A DNA stretch of 64,000 nucleotides from Chitinophagaceae bacterium. GTDB lineage: Bacteria > Bacteroidota > Bacteroidia > Chitinophagales > Chitinophagaceae. The DNA is taken from contig JANPZZ010000005.1 in NCBI GenBank assembly GCA_024707305.1, positions 62,001 to 126,000 on the forward strand, written 5' to 3'. Of this stretch, positions 31,626-40,475 are shown one piece after another; positions within the stretch are counted from its first letter, which is position 1; the number at the start of each line of letters is the position of its first letter. The position numbers and the translations under genes were made by a program. Under the pieces are notes generated by a model that was not told the origin of the DNA, searched no databases, and saw nothing but the letters and a program-made list of their open reading frames with translations.

Positions 31626-32339
31626 ATGAAAACTACACTAATAGCCTTATTGTTAACTGTTTGCATGATTCCTGTGGCGGCCGATGCGCAGATAAATGTG
31701 GGAAAATTGCTCAATAAGAAATCGGGTGATGATGTTACCGAAGCCGAAGCCGGCCAGGGCATCAAAGAAGCCCTTACACAAGGTGTGACCAATGCGGTCC
31801 TCAATCTCAACAAAACAGATGGTTTCTTCGGAAGTAGTTTATATAAAGTGCTGCTCCCTCCTGATGCACAAAAAATCGAAACAACATTGCGCAAAGCAGG
31901 TATGGGCGATCAGGTAGATAAAGCAATCCTCAGCATCAACCGTGGCGCGGAAGAAGCGGTGGCTTTTGCAAAGCCCATTTTTGTGGACGCAATTAAAGAA
32001 CTCACCATTCAGGATGCGCTGAAACTGGTTTCAGGTGGCAAGGATGCCGCGACTCAATATTTCAAACAAAAGACAACGGCCAAACTGGTGGAGGCTTTCA
32101 CGCCTTCCGTTCAGTCAAGTCTTGATAATGTAGGCGCAACAAAACATTATGGCGATATTGTTACTACCTACAACAAGTTTCCTACAACATTCAAAAAAGT
32201 AGATCCTGATCTTACTTCTTTTGTTGTCGGCAAAGCAGTCGAAGCATTGTTTGATCAGGTAGCAAAAGAAGAAGCAAACATCCGCGCGAATCCCCTCGCC
32301 CGCGGATCAGATATTTTGAAGAAGGTGTTTGGGAAGTAA
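31626..32339 (+). CDS. DUF4197 domain-containing exported protein
   Basis: 237 residues. Signal peptide MKTTLIALLLTVCMIPVAADAQ, then a helical DUF4197 domain covering nearly the whole mature protein (GIKEALTQGVTNAVLNLNKTDGFF; VSGGKDAATQYFKQKT). The family is conserved in Bacteroidota and proteobacteria without a known biochemical role. I start at 31626, where the signal peptide begins; the longer reading frame adds residues lying in repeat-flanked DNA. Stands alone between two repeat elements. Confidence 0.82.
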   Translation: MKTTLIALLLTVCMIPVAADAQINVGKLLNKKSGDDVTEAEAGQGIKEALTQGVTNAVLNLNKTDGFFGSSLYKVLLPPDAQKIETTLRKAGMGDQVDKAILSINRGAEEAVAFAKPIFVDAIKELTIQDALKLVSGGKDAATQYFKQKTTAKLVEAFTPSVQSSLDNVGATKHYGDIVTTYNKFPTTFKKVDPDLTSFVVGKAVEALFDQVAKEEANIRANPLARGSDILKKVFGK

Positions 32340-32344
32340 GAGAA

Positions 32345-32463
32345 GAAGAGATGGTGGTGGTGGATGGTGGATTTGGTTAGAAAACTTTTTTTACCTTCAA
32401 CTAACAAATTAACATCGGCATCTAAATTACCACCATCCCCCATCCAACAACCAACATCTCTTC
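32345..32463. repeat. GATGGTGG-word inverted-arm element
   Basis: Left arm 32345-32372 (GAAGAGATGGTGG...) and right arm 32429-32463 (...CATCTCTTC) are inverted copies with small gaps. Inside, TTTGGTTAG and CTAACAAA can pair as a second stem. The right arm runs up to the start of the next gene. Confidence 0.65.
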
Positions 32464-32466
32464 CCC

Positions 32467-32990
32467 ATGCTCTTCTCCAACCCATCCATTCCCATTGAAC
32501 AATTGCCGAAGGCGGCGGAGCTGGAATTGAAACCGGTGGATCCGCGGTATTTGCGGGTGTTGTTGATTTACCGGGTATTAACGTGGATAGGATTACTGGC
32601 TGCAGGAATCGTAGCTGTTTATTTCTTTCCGAAGTGGAGGCAAAACTGGATCATTATCACCGGGGTATAGCATGGTTGTTGTTCGCGATATCCAGCTTTT
32701 TTCTTACAATTCTTTCCTTTCGATATAAGGCTTATGCCCTGCGTGAGCACGATGTGATTTATCGCAGCGGCTGGCTGGTGCAATCGGTGCGCGTTTGTCC
32801 ATTCAATCGCATACAACACTGCAGTGTAGATTCAGGTGTGATTGACCGACGTTATGGACTTTCTTCCCTTTCTGTTTACACCGCCGGCGGCGCGGAGGCT
32901 GATATGAAATTGGCCGGACTTCCAAAGGATGTTGCCGACGACATGCGCGATTTTATTCTTTCCAAAACAAATAAAGAACATAGTGCCTGA
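32467..32990 (+). CDS. Bacterial PH-domain membrane protein (YdbS-like), one frameshift
   Basis: About 174 residues with two membrane segments (VLLIYRVLTWIGLLAAGIVAVYFF and AWLLFAISSFFLTILSF) followed by a bPH_2 domain (HDVIYRSGWLVQSVRVCPFNRIQHCSVDSG). A missing base in or near the G4 run 32662-32665 splits it; restoring it gives IITGGIAWLLFAI. YdbS/YdbT-type pairs are membrane proteins of unclear role, with one link to antimicrobial-peptide tolerance in Gram-positives. It overlaps the following gene by 8 bases. Confidence 0.78.
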
Positions 32991-34449
32991 ACAATGGCAA
33001 ATATTGCGCAGGCAACCCGGCTCGGCGTTATTTATCGTTTTGTATAAAACGATCATCCAGTTGCTACGTATGTTGTGGCCGTTGTTATTACTATGGTTCA
33101 TGCGTAAACCGGGAAATGAAGCGAAGATCGATCCCTGGGAAATTGGCGTTGGCGCCATCTCGATCGGCGTGTTCCTGCTTTCAATTCTGACATTTTACAC
33201 GTTCCGTTTTTGTATACAGGGCGAAGATCTTGTTGTAAAAAAAGGCGTGCTCGTGCGCCGCCAAATCATCATGCCACTACATCGGATTCAGGCGGTACAT
33301 GTGGAAGAAAACTGGTTACACCAGTTGCTGGATCTTGCGCAAATTTCACTTGATTCTCCCGGAACCGAAGAAACAGAAGTTCGTATCACGCTGCGCAAAC
33401 GCGATGCAGAATCGTTTCGGCAGTACATTGTGGGGCATGCACGCGTGAAGCAGGCGAGTGAAGCATCTGAATCAAATATAAAACCCAAAGAAGAAATTCT
33501 TTTCCAGCTTTCCACACCTGATTTGTTTAAACTGGGATTATCGGCCAACCATCTCGAGGCATTTTTTATCATGCTCGCTTTTGGTTTTTCAACACTTGAT
33601 AACCTGGAAAGGGCAATCAATGTTGAATTTAGCGGTGTGATGCGATGGCTCAGTGATAATGCAGCAAGTAGCACCGCTGCAGCATTATTGTTTGTTGCAA
33701 TTGCGATATTGATGTTGTCGATGGTTATTTCGATTATCAGGATCGTATTACAGTATGGTCGTTTTGTATTCAGTGAAGTGGATAAGGGTTACCGCATCCA
33801 GAGCGGGTTGATCAACTTAAAAGAGAAACTGATTCCGTTTAGAAAAGTACAGTATATATCGTGGAAGGCAAACTGGCTTCGTTCAAAACTGCCAATCTTC
33901 ATGTTGCATTTTCATGTGATCGGCGATGAGAACATGCGGAGGAAATGGACGATTAAAATACCGATTACACAACCGGAGTTTGTTGATAAACTGCTCACCT
34001 ATTATCATCCCCAACTGGATGCGGCTGCTGGTTACCTGCGTGTGCATCCCAAATACATCGTGCGGCGTGTGTTGCTGGCAGGGTTGCTGCCTGCGGCCTT
34101 ATTTTTTACGATTGGATATTTAAACTTTGGATGGATGGCATTATGGCTGTTGTTGTTGCCGATATATACGCTGATCGCAGCGTGGTTGTTTCAGCGTAAG
34201 TTTCGGCTTTATACTGATGCTGATGCGTTGCAGGTGCATCGTGGTGTTTTTGGGAAAGAGTATATTGTATTGCGTTGGGAGAATATTCAGTCTGTTGCGA
34301 TACGCCAGGGAATTTACCAGCGCCGGCATGGCCTGGCTACTTTACGTTTATATACCGCTGATAAATTTATCTCTATTCCTTTCATTCTCGTCGCCGATGC
34401 GGAGCAACTTCGCGATTATGCAATTGCGAAAATTGAATCGGGAAAATGA
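32983..34449 (+). CDS. Multi-PH-domain membrane protein (YdbT-like)
   Basis: About 488 residues, GTG start at 32983 overlapping the YdbS-like stop by 8 bases, which indicates translational coupling. It contains alternating membrane segment pairs and three bPH_2 domains (for example GEDLVVKKGVLVRRQIIMPLHRIQAV, then KGYRIQSGLINLKEKLIPFRKVQYI and ALQVHRGVFGKEYIVLRWENIQSV). The repeated pattern is a hydrophobic pair then a small beta domain ending in an R-Q motif. Function of the family is not settled. A partner of the previous protein is implied by the overlap. Confidence 0.8.
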   Translation: MPEQWQILRRQPGSALFIVLYKTIIQLLRMLWPLLLLWFMRKPGNEAKIDPWEIGVGAISIGVFLLSILTFYTFRFCIQGEDLVVKKGVLVRRQIIMPLHRIQAVHVEENWLHQLLDLAQISLDSPGTEETEVRITLRKRDAESFRQYIVGHARVKQASEASESNIKPKEEILFQLSTPDLFKLGLSANHLEAFFIMLAFGFSTLDNLERAINVEFSGVMRWLSDNAASSTAAALLFVAIAILMLSMVISIIRIVLQYGRFVFSEVDKGYRIQSGLINLKEKLIPFRKVQYISWKANWLRSKLPIFMLHFHVIGDENMRRKWTIKIPITQPEFVDKLLTYYHPQLDAAAGYLRVHPKYIVRRVLLAGLLPAALFFTIGYLNFGWMALWLLLLPIYTLIAAWLFQRKFRLYTDADALQVHRGVFGKEYIVLRWENIQSVAIRQGIYQRRHGLATLRLYTADKFISIPFILVADAEQLRDYAIAKIESGK

Positions 34450-34508
34450 CGGAATTTTCTGGTGAAAACAACGCGGATGCGTTTTGCGCTGTTCATAGTT
34501 TTGTTTCT

Positions 34509-34886
34509 ATGGAGCTCAATGATATTTCTCAAACAGTAATCGGTGCGGCAATTGAAATTCATAAACAGCTGGGTCCAGGTTTGTTGGAGTCTGTGTATGT
34601 TGCTACACTTACGTATGACCTGCAACTGTTGGGATTAAAAGCTGAAATGCAGGTGCCTTTGCCGGTTGTATATAAAGAGGTGCTAATGGAAGTGGGGTTT
34701 CGGGTTGATATTTTGGTGAATGATAAAGTGATTGTGGAAGTGAAGTCGGTTGAGGCGCTTGCGCCGGTACATTATTCGCAATTACTTACTTATCTGCGAT
34801 TAGCGGATAAAAGGTTGGGGTTATTGATAAATTTTAATAGCGATGTTTTGAAGAATGGAATTCATCGGGTGGTAAATAAGTTCTGA
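34509..34886 (+). CDS. GxxExxY-family protein (PD-(D/E)XK-like)
   Basis: About 125 residues from MELNDISQ. The name-giving motif is GPGLLESVY, and the nuclease-like core pattern is VDILVNDKVIVEVKSVE (D...ExK). The family is a predicted PD-(D/E)XK fold with no confirmed activity. An earlier ATG at 34446 overlaps the ydbT-like stop but adds 21 residues not typical of the family. A large repeat block with inverted arms starts 18 bases after its stop; in my experience such genes often sit beside this sort of repeat. Confidence 0.8.
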   Translation: MELNDISQTVIGAAIEIHKQLGPGLLESVYVATLTYDLQLLGLKAEMQVPLPVVYKEVLMEVGFRVDILVNDKVIVEVKSVEALAPVHYSQLLTYLRLADKRLGLLINFNSDVLKNGIHRVVNKF

Positions 34887-34904
34887 CGTATTGGATTCCC
34901 TTTA

Positions 34905-35732
34905 TTTTTTTCACGCAGCGTTTGCCGAGGGCTTACTAGAGTTGTCAAAGCTAGAGGGTGTCGTTATAGTTGAGGAGTGAGTGCAGGGTTTCCTTACTGG
35001 TCTTTTCACGCAGAGTTCGCCGAGGACCCGCGGAGTTCGCGGAGATTTTCATTAGCGTTATTGAACCGGAGAAATGTCGCTTGCAGAGAAATTCATCTCT
35101 TTTCTTAATATTTTTCATCATCTCAAAATATACCTGCAACAATATTTGCATAAAGGAAATCAGTTCGCTTTCACAACTCTGATAAGACCTCCGCGCACTC
35201 CGCGGGTCCTCAGCGCACTCTGCGTGAAAAAAAGCCAGTAGGGCAATTTACATTGTTCCTTTCAAAAAATATACTACAAAGGGTTCGTGGAGATTTTCAT
35301 TAGCGTTATTGAACCGGAGAAATGTCGCTTGCAGAGAAATTCATCTCTTTTCTTAATATTTTTTCATCATCTCAAAATATACCTGCAACAATATTTGCAT
35401 AAAGGAAATCAGTTCGCTTTCACAACTCTGATAAGACCTCCGCGCACTCCGCGGGTCCTCAGCGCACTCTGCGTGAAAAAAAGCCAGTAGGGCAATTTAC
35501 ATTGTTCCTTTCAAAAAATATACTACAAAGGGTTCGTGGAGATTTTCATTAGCGTTATTGAACCGGAGAAATGTCGATTGCAGAGGAATTCATCTCTTTC
35601 TTAATATTTTTTCATTATGTCAAAATATACCTGCAACAATATTTGCATAAAGGAAATCAGTTCACTTTCACAACTCTGATAAGACCTCCGCGCACTCCGC
35701 GGGTCCTCGGCGAACGCTGCGTGAAAAAAAAG
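34905..35732. repeat. Nested inverted-arm block with three 249-bp tandem copies
   Basis: Units begin at 35042, 35290 and 35539 (spacing 248 and 249). The first unit is preceded by the arm 35007-35044, which matches the reverse complement of 35189-35226 at 35 of 38 positions (words CGCAGAG, CGAGGACCCGCGGAG, CGCGGAG). The outermost strings, TTTTTTTCACGCAGCGTTTGCCGAGG at 34905-34930 split here as CACGCAGCG and TTTGCCGAGG, recur inverted at 35705-35732. Short open frames inside are products of the repeat and not genes. Confidence 0.85.
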
Positions 35733-35767
35733 TAGGGTAATTTACATTGTTCCTTTCAAAAAAGAAA

Positions 35768-36649
35768 CTACACAAACGAAAGCAACACCTGCCACGCATC
35801 TGCAACTTTTCCTTCATCTAAAAGTCGGGCAGCATGCAAATGCACCTCCCTTTCCATTTCCTCGGGATTGAGACTATAATATTGAACAATCTGCCGCAGG
35901 TGCGCATCATCATAAGAAGGATTTACTTCTGGAAGTGCATGCACATTAGCCAGCTGCCCCAGGTGATTGCCAGTTAATACGCTGCTGTTGCGGATTGAAG
36001 CCGGCAGCATATCCATCCCAATCCCCAATTGTGTATTGGGCTTCTCAACGCGGAACAAATTCCCGGGACTTACTTTACAATACCAGTCAGCACCCAAACG
36101 CGCCACATGTTGAATCTTCAGCTGGTCAGGCCGCCCTTTGTCATCAAGCAGCGAATCGTCGATATGCATGCGCAGTACTTCACAAATCACCAGATTTCCT
36201 GCGCCACCGTCCGTACCAAGAGGTTTCACCTCCAACACCCGGCATTCCAGCTTAGCCTTACTTTCCTTCACCATCGGCGGCTTTACGAGCGTAGCCGGCT
36301 CCTGCGTAAATCCTGCTTTGATAAACTCATTTACATCTTTAGGATACTCACAACTGGCAAGAGAAGTTTGCTGCACCATGTCGTACGTGACAATATTAAT
36401 CACCACTTCCGGCACTTCCAGCACATTCTCCAATGTGTGTTTATTGGTATTATTCCGCACCCTTCGCGAGGGAGAGAAAATAACAATCGGGGGATTGGAA
36501 GAAAACAGATTAAAAAAACTAAACGGACTTAGGTTTACATTCCCTTCCTTATCAATCGTAGAAGCAAAACATACCGGCCGCGGCGCCACCAGGTGCTGCA
36601 GAAAATATTGCCGGTCGGGAACGGATAGAAGACTACAGTCGATTGTCAT
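35768..36649 (-). CDS. Flavin reductase family protein
   Basis: 293 residues. The flavin-reductase-like split barrel covers residues 1-200 (APRPVCFASTIDKEGNVNLSPFSFFN; NPPIVIFSPS; VINIVTYDM), with a Bacteroidota-type C-terminal extension of about 90 helical residues. Such proteins bind FMN and reduce it with NAD(P)H, or act in aromatic-compound metabolism. In many relatives they lie with fumarylacetoacetate hydrolase genes, as here (next gene upstream on the same strand, 170 bases away). The substrate is not proven. Confidence 0.82.
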   Translation of the reverse strand: MTIDCSLLSVPDRQYFLQHLVAPRPVCFASTIDKEGNVNLSPFSFFNLFSSNPPIVIFSPSRRVRNNTNKHTLENVLEVPEVVINIVTYDMVQQTSLASCEYPKDVNEFIKAGFTQEPATLVKPPMVKESKAKLECRVLEVKPLGTDGGAGNLVICEVLRMHIDDSLLDDKGRPDQLKIQHVARLGADWYCKVSPGNLFRVEKPNTQLGIGMDMLPASIRNSSVLTGNHLGQLANVHALPEVNPSYDDAHLRQIVQYYSLNPEEMEREVHLHAARLLDEGKVADAWQVLLSFV

Positions 36650-36681
36650 AGTCGTTATTATTTAGGGATCATGTGGCAATT

Positions 36682-36720
36682 CGGCAAACGTTAAACGGCA
36701 AACGTTAAACGGAAAACGTG
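36682..36720. repeat. GGCAAACGTTAAAC tandem words
   Basis: Two exact 14-base units GGCAAACGTTAAAC followed by a partial GGAAAACGTG. The related word GGCAAACGGCAAACG occurs at 20358 and, inverted, near 25240. Confidence 0.7.
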
Positions 36721-36817
36721 AAAGAAAATGTGTAATAAGAAAATGCAGGAAACTAAAACAACAGAATTATCAATCATCTTTCGATTTTCACATTCACTTG
36801 CACATTTTCCCTCAACT

Positions 36818-37828
36818 CTAAAGCATTTTCTTTCTCCCCAATATGCTCCAATCCGTTTCTTCTTTCACAATCTTATTCTCCAAACGGCCGAGGGCATCAA
36901 TTTCCATTACAACATCATCACCATGTTGCAGCCACTGTTCCTGGTAATCGGGATTATTCAGTTTGCCAGTACCGTTTAATTCCAGAAAGCAACCCGTGCC
37001 AACAGTACCACTGCCAATCACATCGCCGGGATAGATATCAACCCCATAAGAAACACGTTCAATGATTTCTGCAAAGGTCCAGTCCATATCTTTCAGGTTG
37101 CCTTCGCTTACCTGAACACCATTTACAAAGCAGGTCATGCGAAGGTTCCAGTTTTTACCAACATGATTTTCTTTTGCAGGCACTTCAAATTGTGCCAGCT
37201 CATCGAGGGTAACCAGCCAGGGACCGAGAACAGTGCTGAAGTCTTTGCCTTTTGCAGGTCCAAGGTTCAGCAACATTTCTTCCATTTGCAGTCTGCGTGC
37301 ACTCAGGTCGTTCATGATCATTAATCCACCAATATATTCATCAGCTTCTTCAGCGCGGATGTTGCGTCCGTGTTTTGAAACCACAATCGCCGCTTCCAGT
37401 TCGAAGTCGAGTTTCTCAAAATGATCAGGCATGCATTGTACAGGACCAGGCCCATTGATTGCATGATGATTTGTAAAATAAAAAATCGGATATTGATCAA
37501 ATTCAGGGATCATTTCCACCTTGCGGTTGCGGCGTGCGGCAGCCACATGCTGACGAAACGCATAACCATCGCGGCAGCTGCTGGGATATGGCACGGGCGC
37601 CAGCAATTGCAGCTCCTCAACAGGAATACCGCGGCTGCTGCTGCGCGAACCCTCACGCAACATCAGTTCGCCTGCCTGCGCTATCGGAAAAGAATCTTCC
37701 CAATAGTTCAAAAACATATTCATGTTATTCGGCAAGTCCGGATGCAATACTTCCATTCCGTACACCAAACCATTGACCAGTACCCCTAAATTTTCATGGG
37801 AATCTTTGATATAACTTACCAGTTTCAT
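36818..37828 (-). CDS. Fumarylacetoacetate hydrolase family protein
   Basis: 336 residues with an N-terminal FAH_N-like domain and a C-terminal FAH catalytic domain. Metal-binding acidic residues appear in LDFELEAAIVVSKHG, and the D of MIMNDLSARRLQ is also in place. True fumarylacetoacetases of tyrosine breakdown have a similar layout, and 336 residues fits the bacterial form. The downstream flavin-reductase gene suggests a shared aromatic catabolic unit, although hmgA and hppD are not in view. Divergent from the GH9 gene. Confidence 0.83.
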   Translation of the reverse strand: MKLVSYIKDSHENLGVLVNGLVYGMEVLHPDLPNNMNMFLNYWEDSFPIAQAGELMLREGSRSSSRGIPVEELQLLAPVPYPSSCRDGYAFRQHVAAARRNRKVEMIPEFDQYPIFYFTNHHAINGPGPVQCMPDHFEKLDFELEAAIVVSKHGRNIRAEEADEYIGGLMIMNDLSARRLQMEEMLLNLGPAKGKDFSTVLGPWLVTLDELAQFEVPAKENHVGKNWNLRMTCFVNGVQVSEGNLKDMDWTFAEIIERVSYGVDIYPGDVIGSGTVGTGCFLELNGTGKLNNPDYQEQWLQHGDDVVMEIDALGRLENKIVKEETDWSILGRKKML

Positions 37829-37881
37829 AATTCTGCATTAATGAGCCGCTAAGATAGGCAGCTTGTTTGTAACTTAACCTC

Positions 37882-40410
37882 ATGAGAAAAGAATATAAAC
37901 TCATCCTGCTTGCCTTCCTGATGCTGTCGACGGTGGCCAACGCCCAGCAGAAATGGATCCGGATCAACCAGTTGGGATACCTGCCCGATGGTGTTAAAGT
38001 AGCAGTGTGGTGTAGCAAATCGAACGACAGCCTGCGCAACTGGCAATTGATAGATGCATCTACAAAACGCATCGTCACTTCGGGTAAACCGGGCAGGGCG
38101 TTCGGGAAATATGGACCTTTTCAACAAACCTATCGTATCAATTTTTCTTCATTTAATAAACCCGGCACTTATTATCTGCAGGCTGGCGGCGCTAAATCTC
38201 CCGTTTTTTCTATTAATAAAAGTGTGTATGATGGCACGGCAGACTTTGCGCTGCGTTATATGCGCCAGCAACGTACGGGATTCAATCCCTTTCTGCGGGA
38301 TAGTTGCCATACACAGGATGGATATGTTCTTTACGGCAACAAAGCGGGTATAGCCGATAGTACCTATATCGATGTGGTAGGCGGCTGGCATGATGCAAGC
38401 GATTACCTGCAATATGTGTCCACATCGGCCAATGCTACGTATCACCTTTTAATGGCTTACCGCGACTTTCCCGGATCGTTTAAAGATGCGCACCGTGCGA
38501 ATGGACTGGAAGGAGCAAATGGCCGCGCCGATGTACTGGATGAAGCAAAATGGGGACTCGACTGGTTAAGCAAAATGCATCCGCGCGCCGACTGGATGTT
38601 TAACCAGATTGGTGATGACCGTGATCACACACAAATGCGTATACCAACGATGGATTCTCAATATGGAAGAGGATTTCAACGACCTGTATATTTTATAGAT
38701 GGTGAACCGCAGCAGCGCGGGAAGTTTATGAATGCAACTACCGGCACTTCTTCCACCGCTGGAAAATTTGCCAGCGCGTTTGCATTGGGATCGATGTTGT
38801 TTGAGTCGGATAAAAACTACAATGAAATGTTGCAGCAAAAAGCAGCATCCGCACTGGCTTATGCATACCGCAAACAGGGAGTAACGCAAACGGTTTCAGT
38901 AAAGTCGCCTTATATCTACGCAGAAGAAAACTGGGTTGATGACATGGAGTTGGCGCACGCAGCGCTGAATAATATGCGCCGTTATTATTCGGGCAATGAT
39001 GATGAAACGATGTTGCCGGCAGCAATTTCATTTGCACGCAGGGAAAAAATAACGCCCTGGCTGGGTGGGGATACTGCCCACCATTATCAATGGTATCCTT
39101 TTATTAATGTGGGCCACTATGAACTTGCTTCGCAATTGAAAGGAGAGGAACAGAAAGAAATACTGAACTATTATAAAGAAGGAATTGAAAAAGTTTGGAA
39201 GAAAGCTTCCGCAAATGCGTTTTATCGTGGTATTCCATTTATCTGGTGCAGCAATAACCTTACAACGGCTTTTGCCATACAATGCAAATGGTACCGGAAA
39301 CTAAGCGGCGACACACAATTTACAGAACTGGAACAGGCCAACCTCGACTGGTTGATGGGTTGCAATCCCTGGGGTACAAGTATGGTGTATGGATTACCCG
39401 CAAGTGGCGATACACCGGAAGATCCACATTCTGCATTTACACATTTGAAAAACTATCCGATAGATGGTGGTTTGGTGGATGGACCCGTTTACACAGCTAT
39501 CTACAAAAGCCTGATTGGTATTCAGCTGAATGATCCAGACGAATATGCCGAATTTCAAAGTGACCTTGCTGTGTATCATGATGACTATGGCGACTATTCA
39601 ACCAATGAACCTACAATGGATGGAACAGCTTCGCTGATTTACCTCCTCGCAGCGATGCAGGATGAAGCTGAGGAAAAGAAAAAGGACGAAACGAAATTTA
39701 AACAGTACCAGGGCGCCTATATCCGGGGAGATGAACAAACAAAAAAACTCGCCATCGTTTTTACCGGCGATCAATATGGAGATGGCGCAGATTTCATTCA
39801 ACAAACATTAAAAAGTGAAAATGTAAAAGCGTCATTTTTCCTGACGGGAAATTATTATCGAAACAAAACATTTCTATCGGCAATAAAAAAGCTGAAAGCC
39901 GATGGACATTATTTAGGCGCGCATAGTGATCAACATTTGCTTTATTGCGACTGGAATGATCGCAATAAACTGCTGGTTACACGTAGTCAGTTTGAAAAAG
40001 ATCTTAACAACAACTATAAAGCGATGCAAAATCTGGGCATCAATAAAGAGCAGGCCCTGTATTTTTTGCCGCCTTATGAATGGTATAACGATAGCATTGC
40101 TGCCTGGACGCGTGGTATGGGGCTGCAGTTGTTGAATTATACATCCGGCACCCTTAGCCATGCGGATTATACCGTGCCTCAGGATAAAAATTACCGCAGC
40201 AGCCAGCAGATTTGGGATTCCATATTCGAAAATGAAAAAAAGGAAAAATGGGGGTTAAATGGATTTGTGTTGTTAATGCATATAGGCACCGACGCCGCAC
40301 GAACCGATAAATTTTACCGGCTGCTCCCCGATCTGATTCAGGAATTGAGGGAAAAAGGCTATGACTTTTTACGGGTCGATGATTTGTTTAAAACACATGT
40401 TAAATCATAA
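37882..40410 (+). CDS. GH9 glycoside hydrolase fused to a CE4 polysaccharide deacetylase
   Basis: 842 residues. Signal peptide (to about 21), Ig-like CelD-type N domain (residues 22-115), GH9 (alpha/alpha)6 barrel (about 120-610), then a NodB/CE4 domain (about 620-840). GH9 catalytic landmarks: the base in VVGGWHDASDYLQY and the acid in DYSTNEPTMDGTAS. The CE4 zinc motif appears as HSDQH, while the first motif, normally TFDDG, is FTGDQYGDG, so it keeps Asp residues but is divergent. GH9 enzymes cut beta-1,4 glucans or glucosamine polymers; CE4 removes N-acetyl groups. The pairing suggests acetylated amino-sugar polymers. Exported, probably periplasmic or surface. Confidence 0.82.
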   Translation: MRKEYKLILLAFLMLSTVANAQQKWIRINQLGYLPDGVKVAVWCSKSNDSLRNWQLIDASTKRIVTSGKPGRAFGKYGPFQQTYRINFSSFNKPGTYYLQAGGAKSPVFSINKSVYDGTADFALRYMRQQRTGFNPFLRDSCHTQDGYVLYGNKAGIADSTYIDVVGGWHDASDYLQYVSTSANATYHLLMAYRDFPGSFKDAHRANGLEGANGRADVLDEAKWGLDWLSKMHPRADWMFNQIGDDRDHTQMRIPTMDSQYGRGFQRPVYFIDGEPQQRGKFMNATTGTSSTAGKFASAFALGSMLFESDKNYNEMLQQKAASALAYAYRKQGVTQTVSVKSPYIYAEENWVDDMELAHAALNNMRRYYSGNDDETMLPAAISFARREKITPWLGGDTAHHYQWYPFINVGHYELASQLKGEEQKEILNYYKEGIEKVWKKASANAFYRGIPFIWCSNNLTTAFAIQCKWYRKLSGDTQFTELEQANLDWLMGCNPWGTSMVYGLPASGDTPEDPHSAFTHLKNYPIDGGLVDGPVYTAIYKSLIGIQLNDPDEYAEFQSDLAVYHDDYGDYSTNEPTMDGTASLIYLLAAMQDEAEEKKKDETKFKQYQGAYIRGDEQTKKLAIVFTGDQYGDGADFIQQTLKSENVKASFFLTGNYYRNKTFLSAIKKLKADGHYLGAHSDQHLLYCDWNDRNKLLVTRSQFEKDLNNNYKAMQNLGINKEQALYFLPPYEWYNDSIAAWTRGMGLQLLNYTSGTLSHADYTVPQDKNYRSSQQIWDSIFENEKKEKWGLNGFVLLMHIGTDAARTDKFYRLLPDLIQELREKGYDFLRVDDLFKTHVKS

Positions 40411-40463
40411 ATATTTGAGTGATTTCGCCTGACGCAAGTCATTTCATTTATTCAATCACTTTG

Positions 40464-40471
40464 TATCTTTG
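40464..40471 (+). promoter_or_regulatory. -7 promoter element (TATCTTTG)
   Basis: TATCTTTG matches TAnnTTTG and ends 4 bases before the ATG of the fatty acid hydroxylase gene, implying a nearly leaderless transcript. Confidence 0.55.
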
Positions 40472-40475
40472 CGCC

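Noticed and set aside
34970-35490. Short open frames in the 249-bp repeats
   Set aside because: They recur in each copy without family similarity or sensible starts, and stop or shift with small differences between copies.
34905-35732. Possible CRISPR array
   Set aside because: The units are 249 bases with similar interiors, not short repeats with unique spacers, and no cas gene is near.
36728-36979. 83-codon plus-strand frame
   Set aside because: It overlaps the end of the FAH-family gene on the other strand and has no recognisable features.
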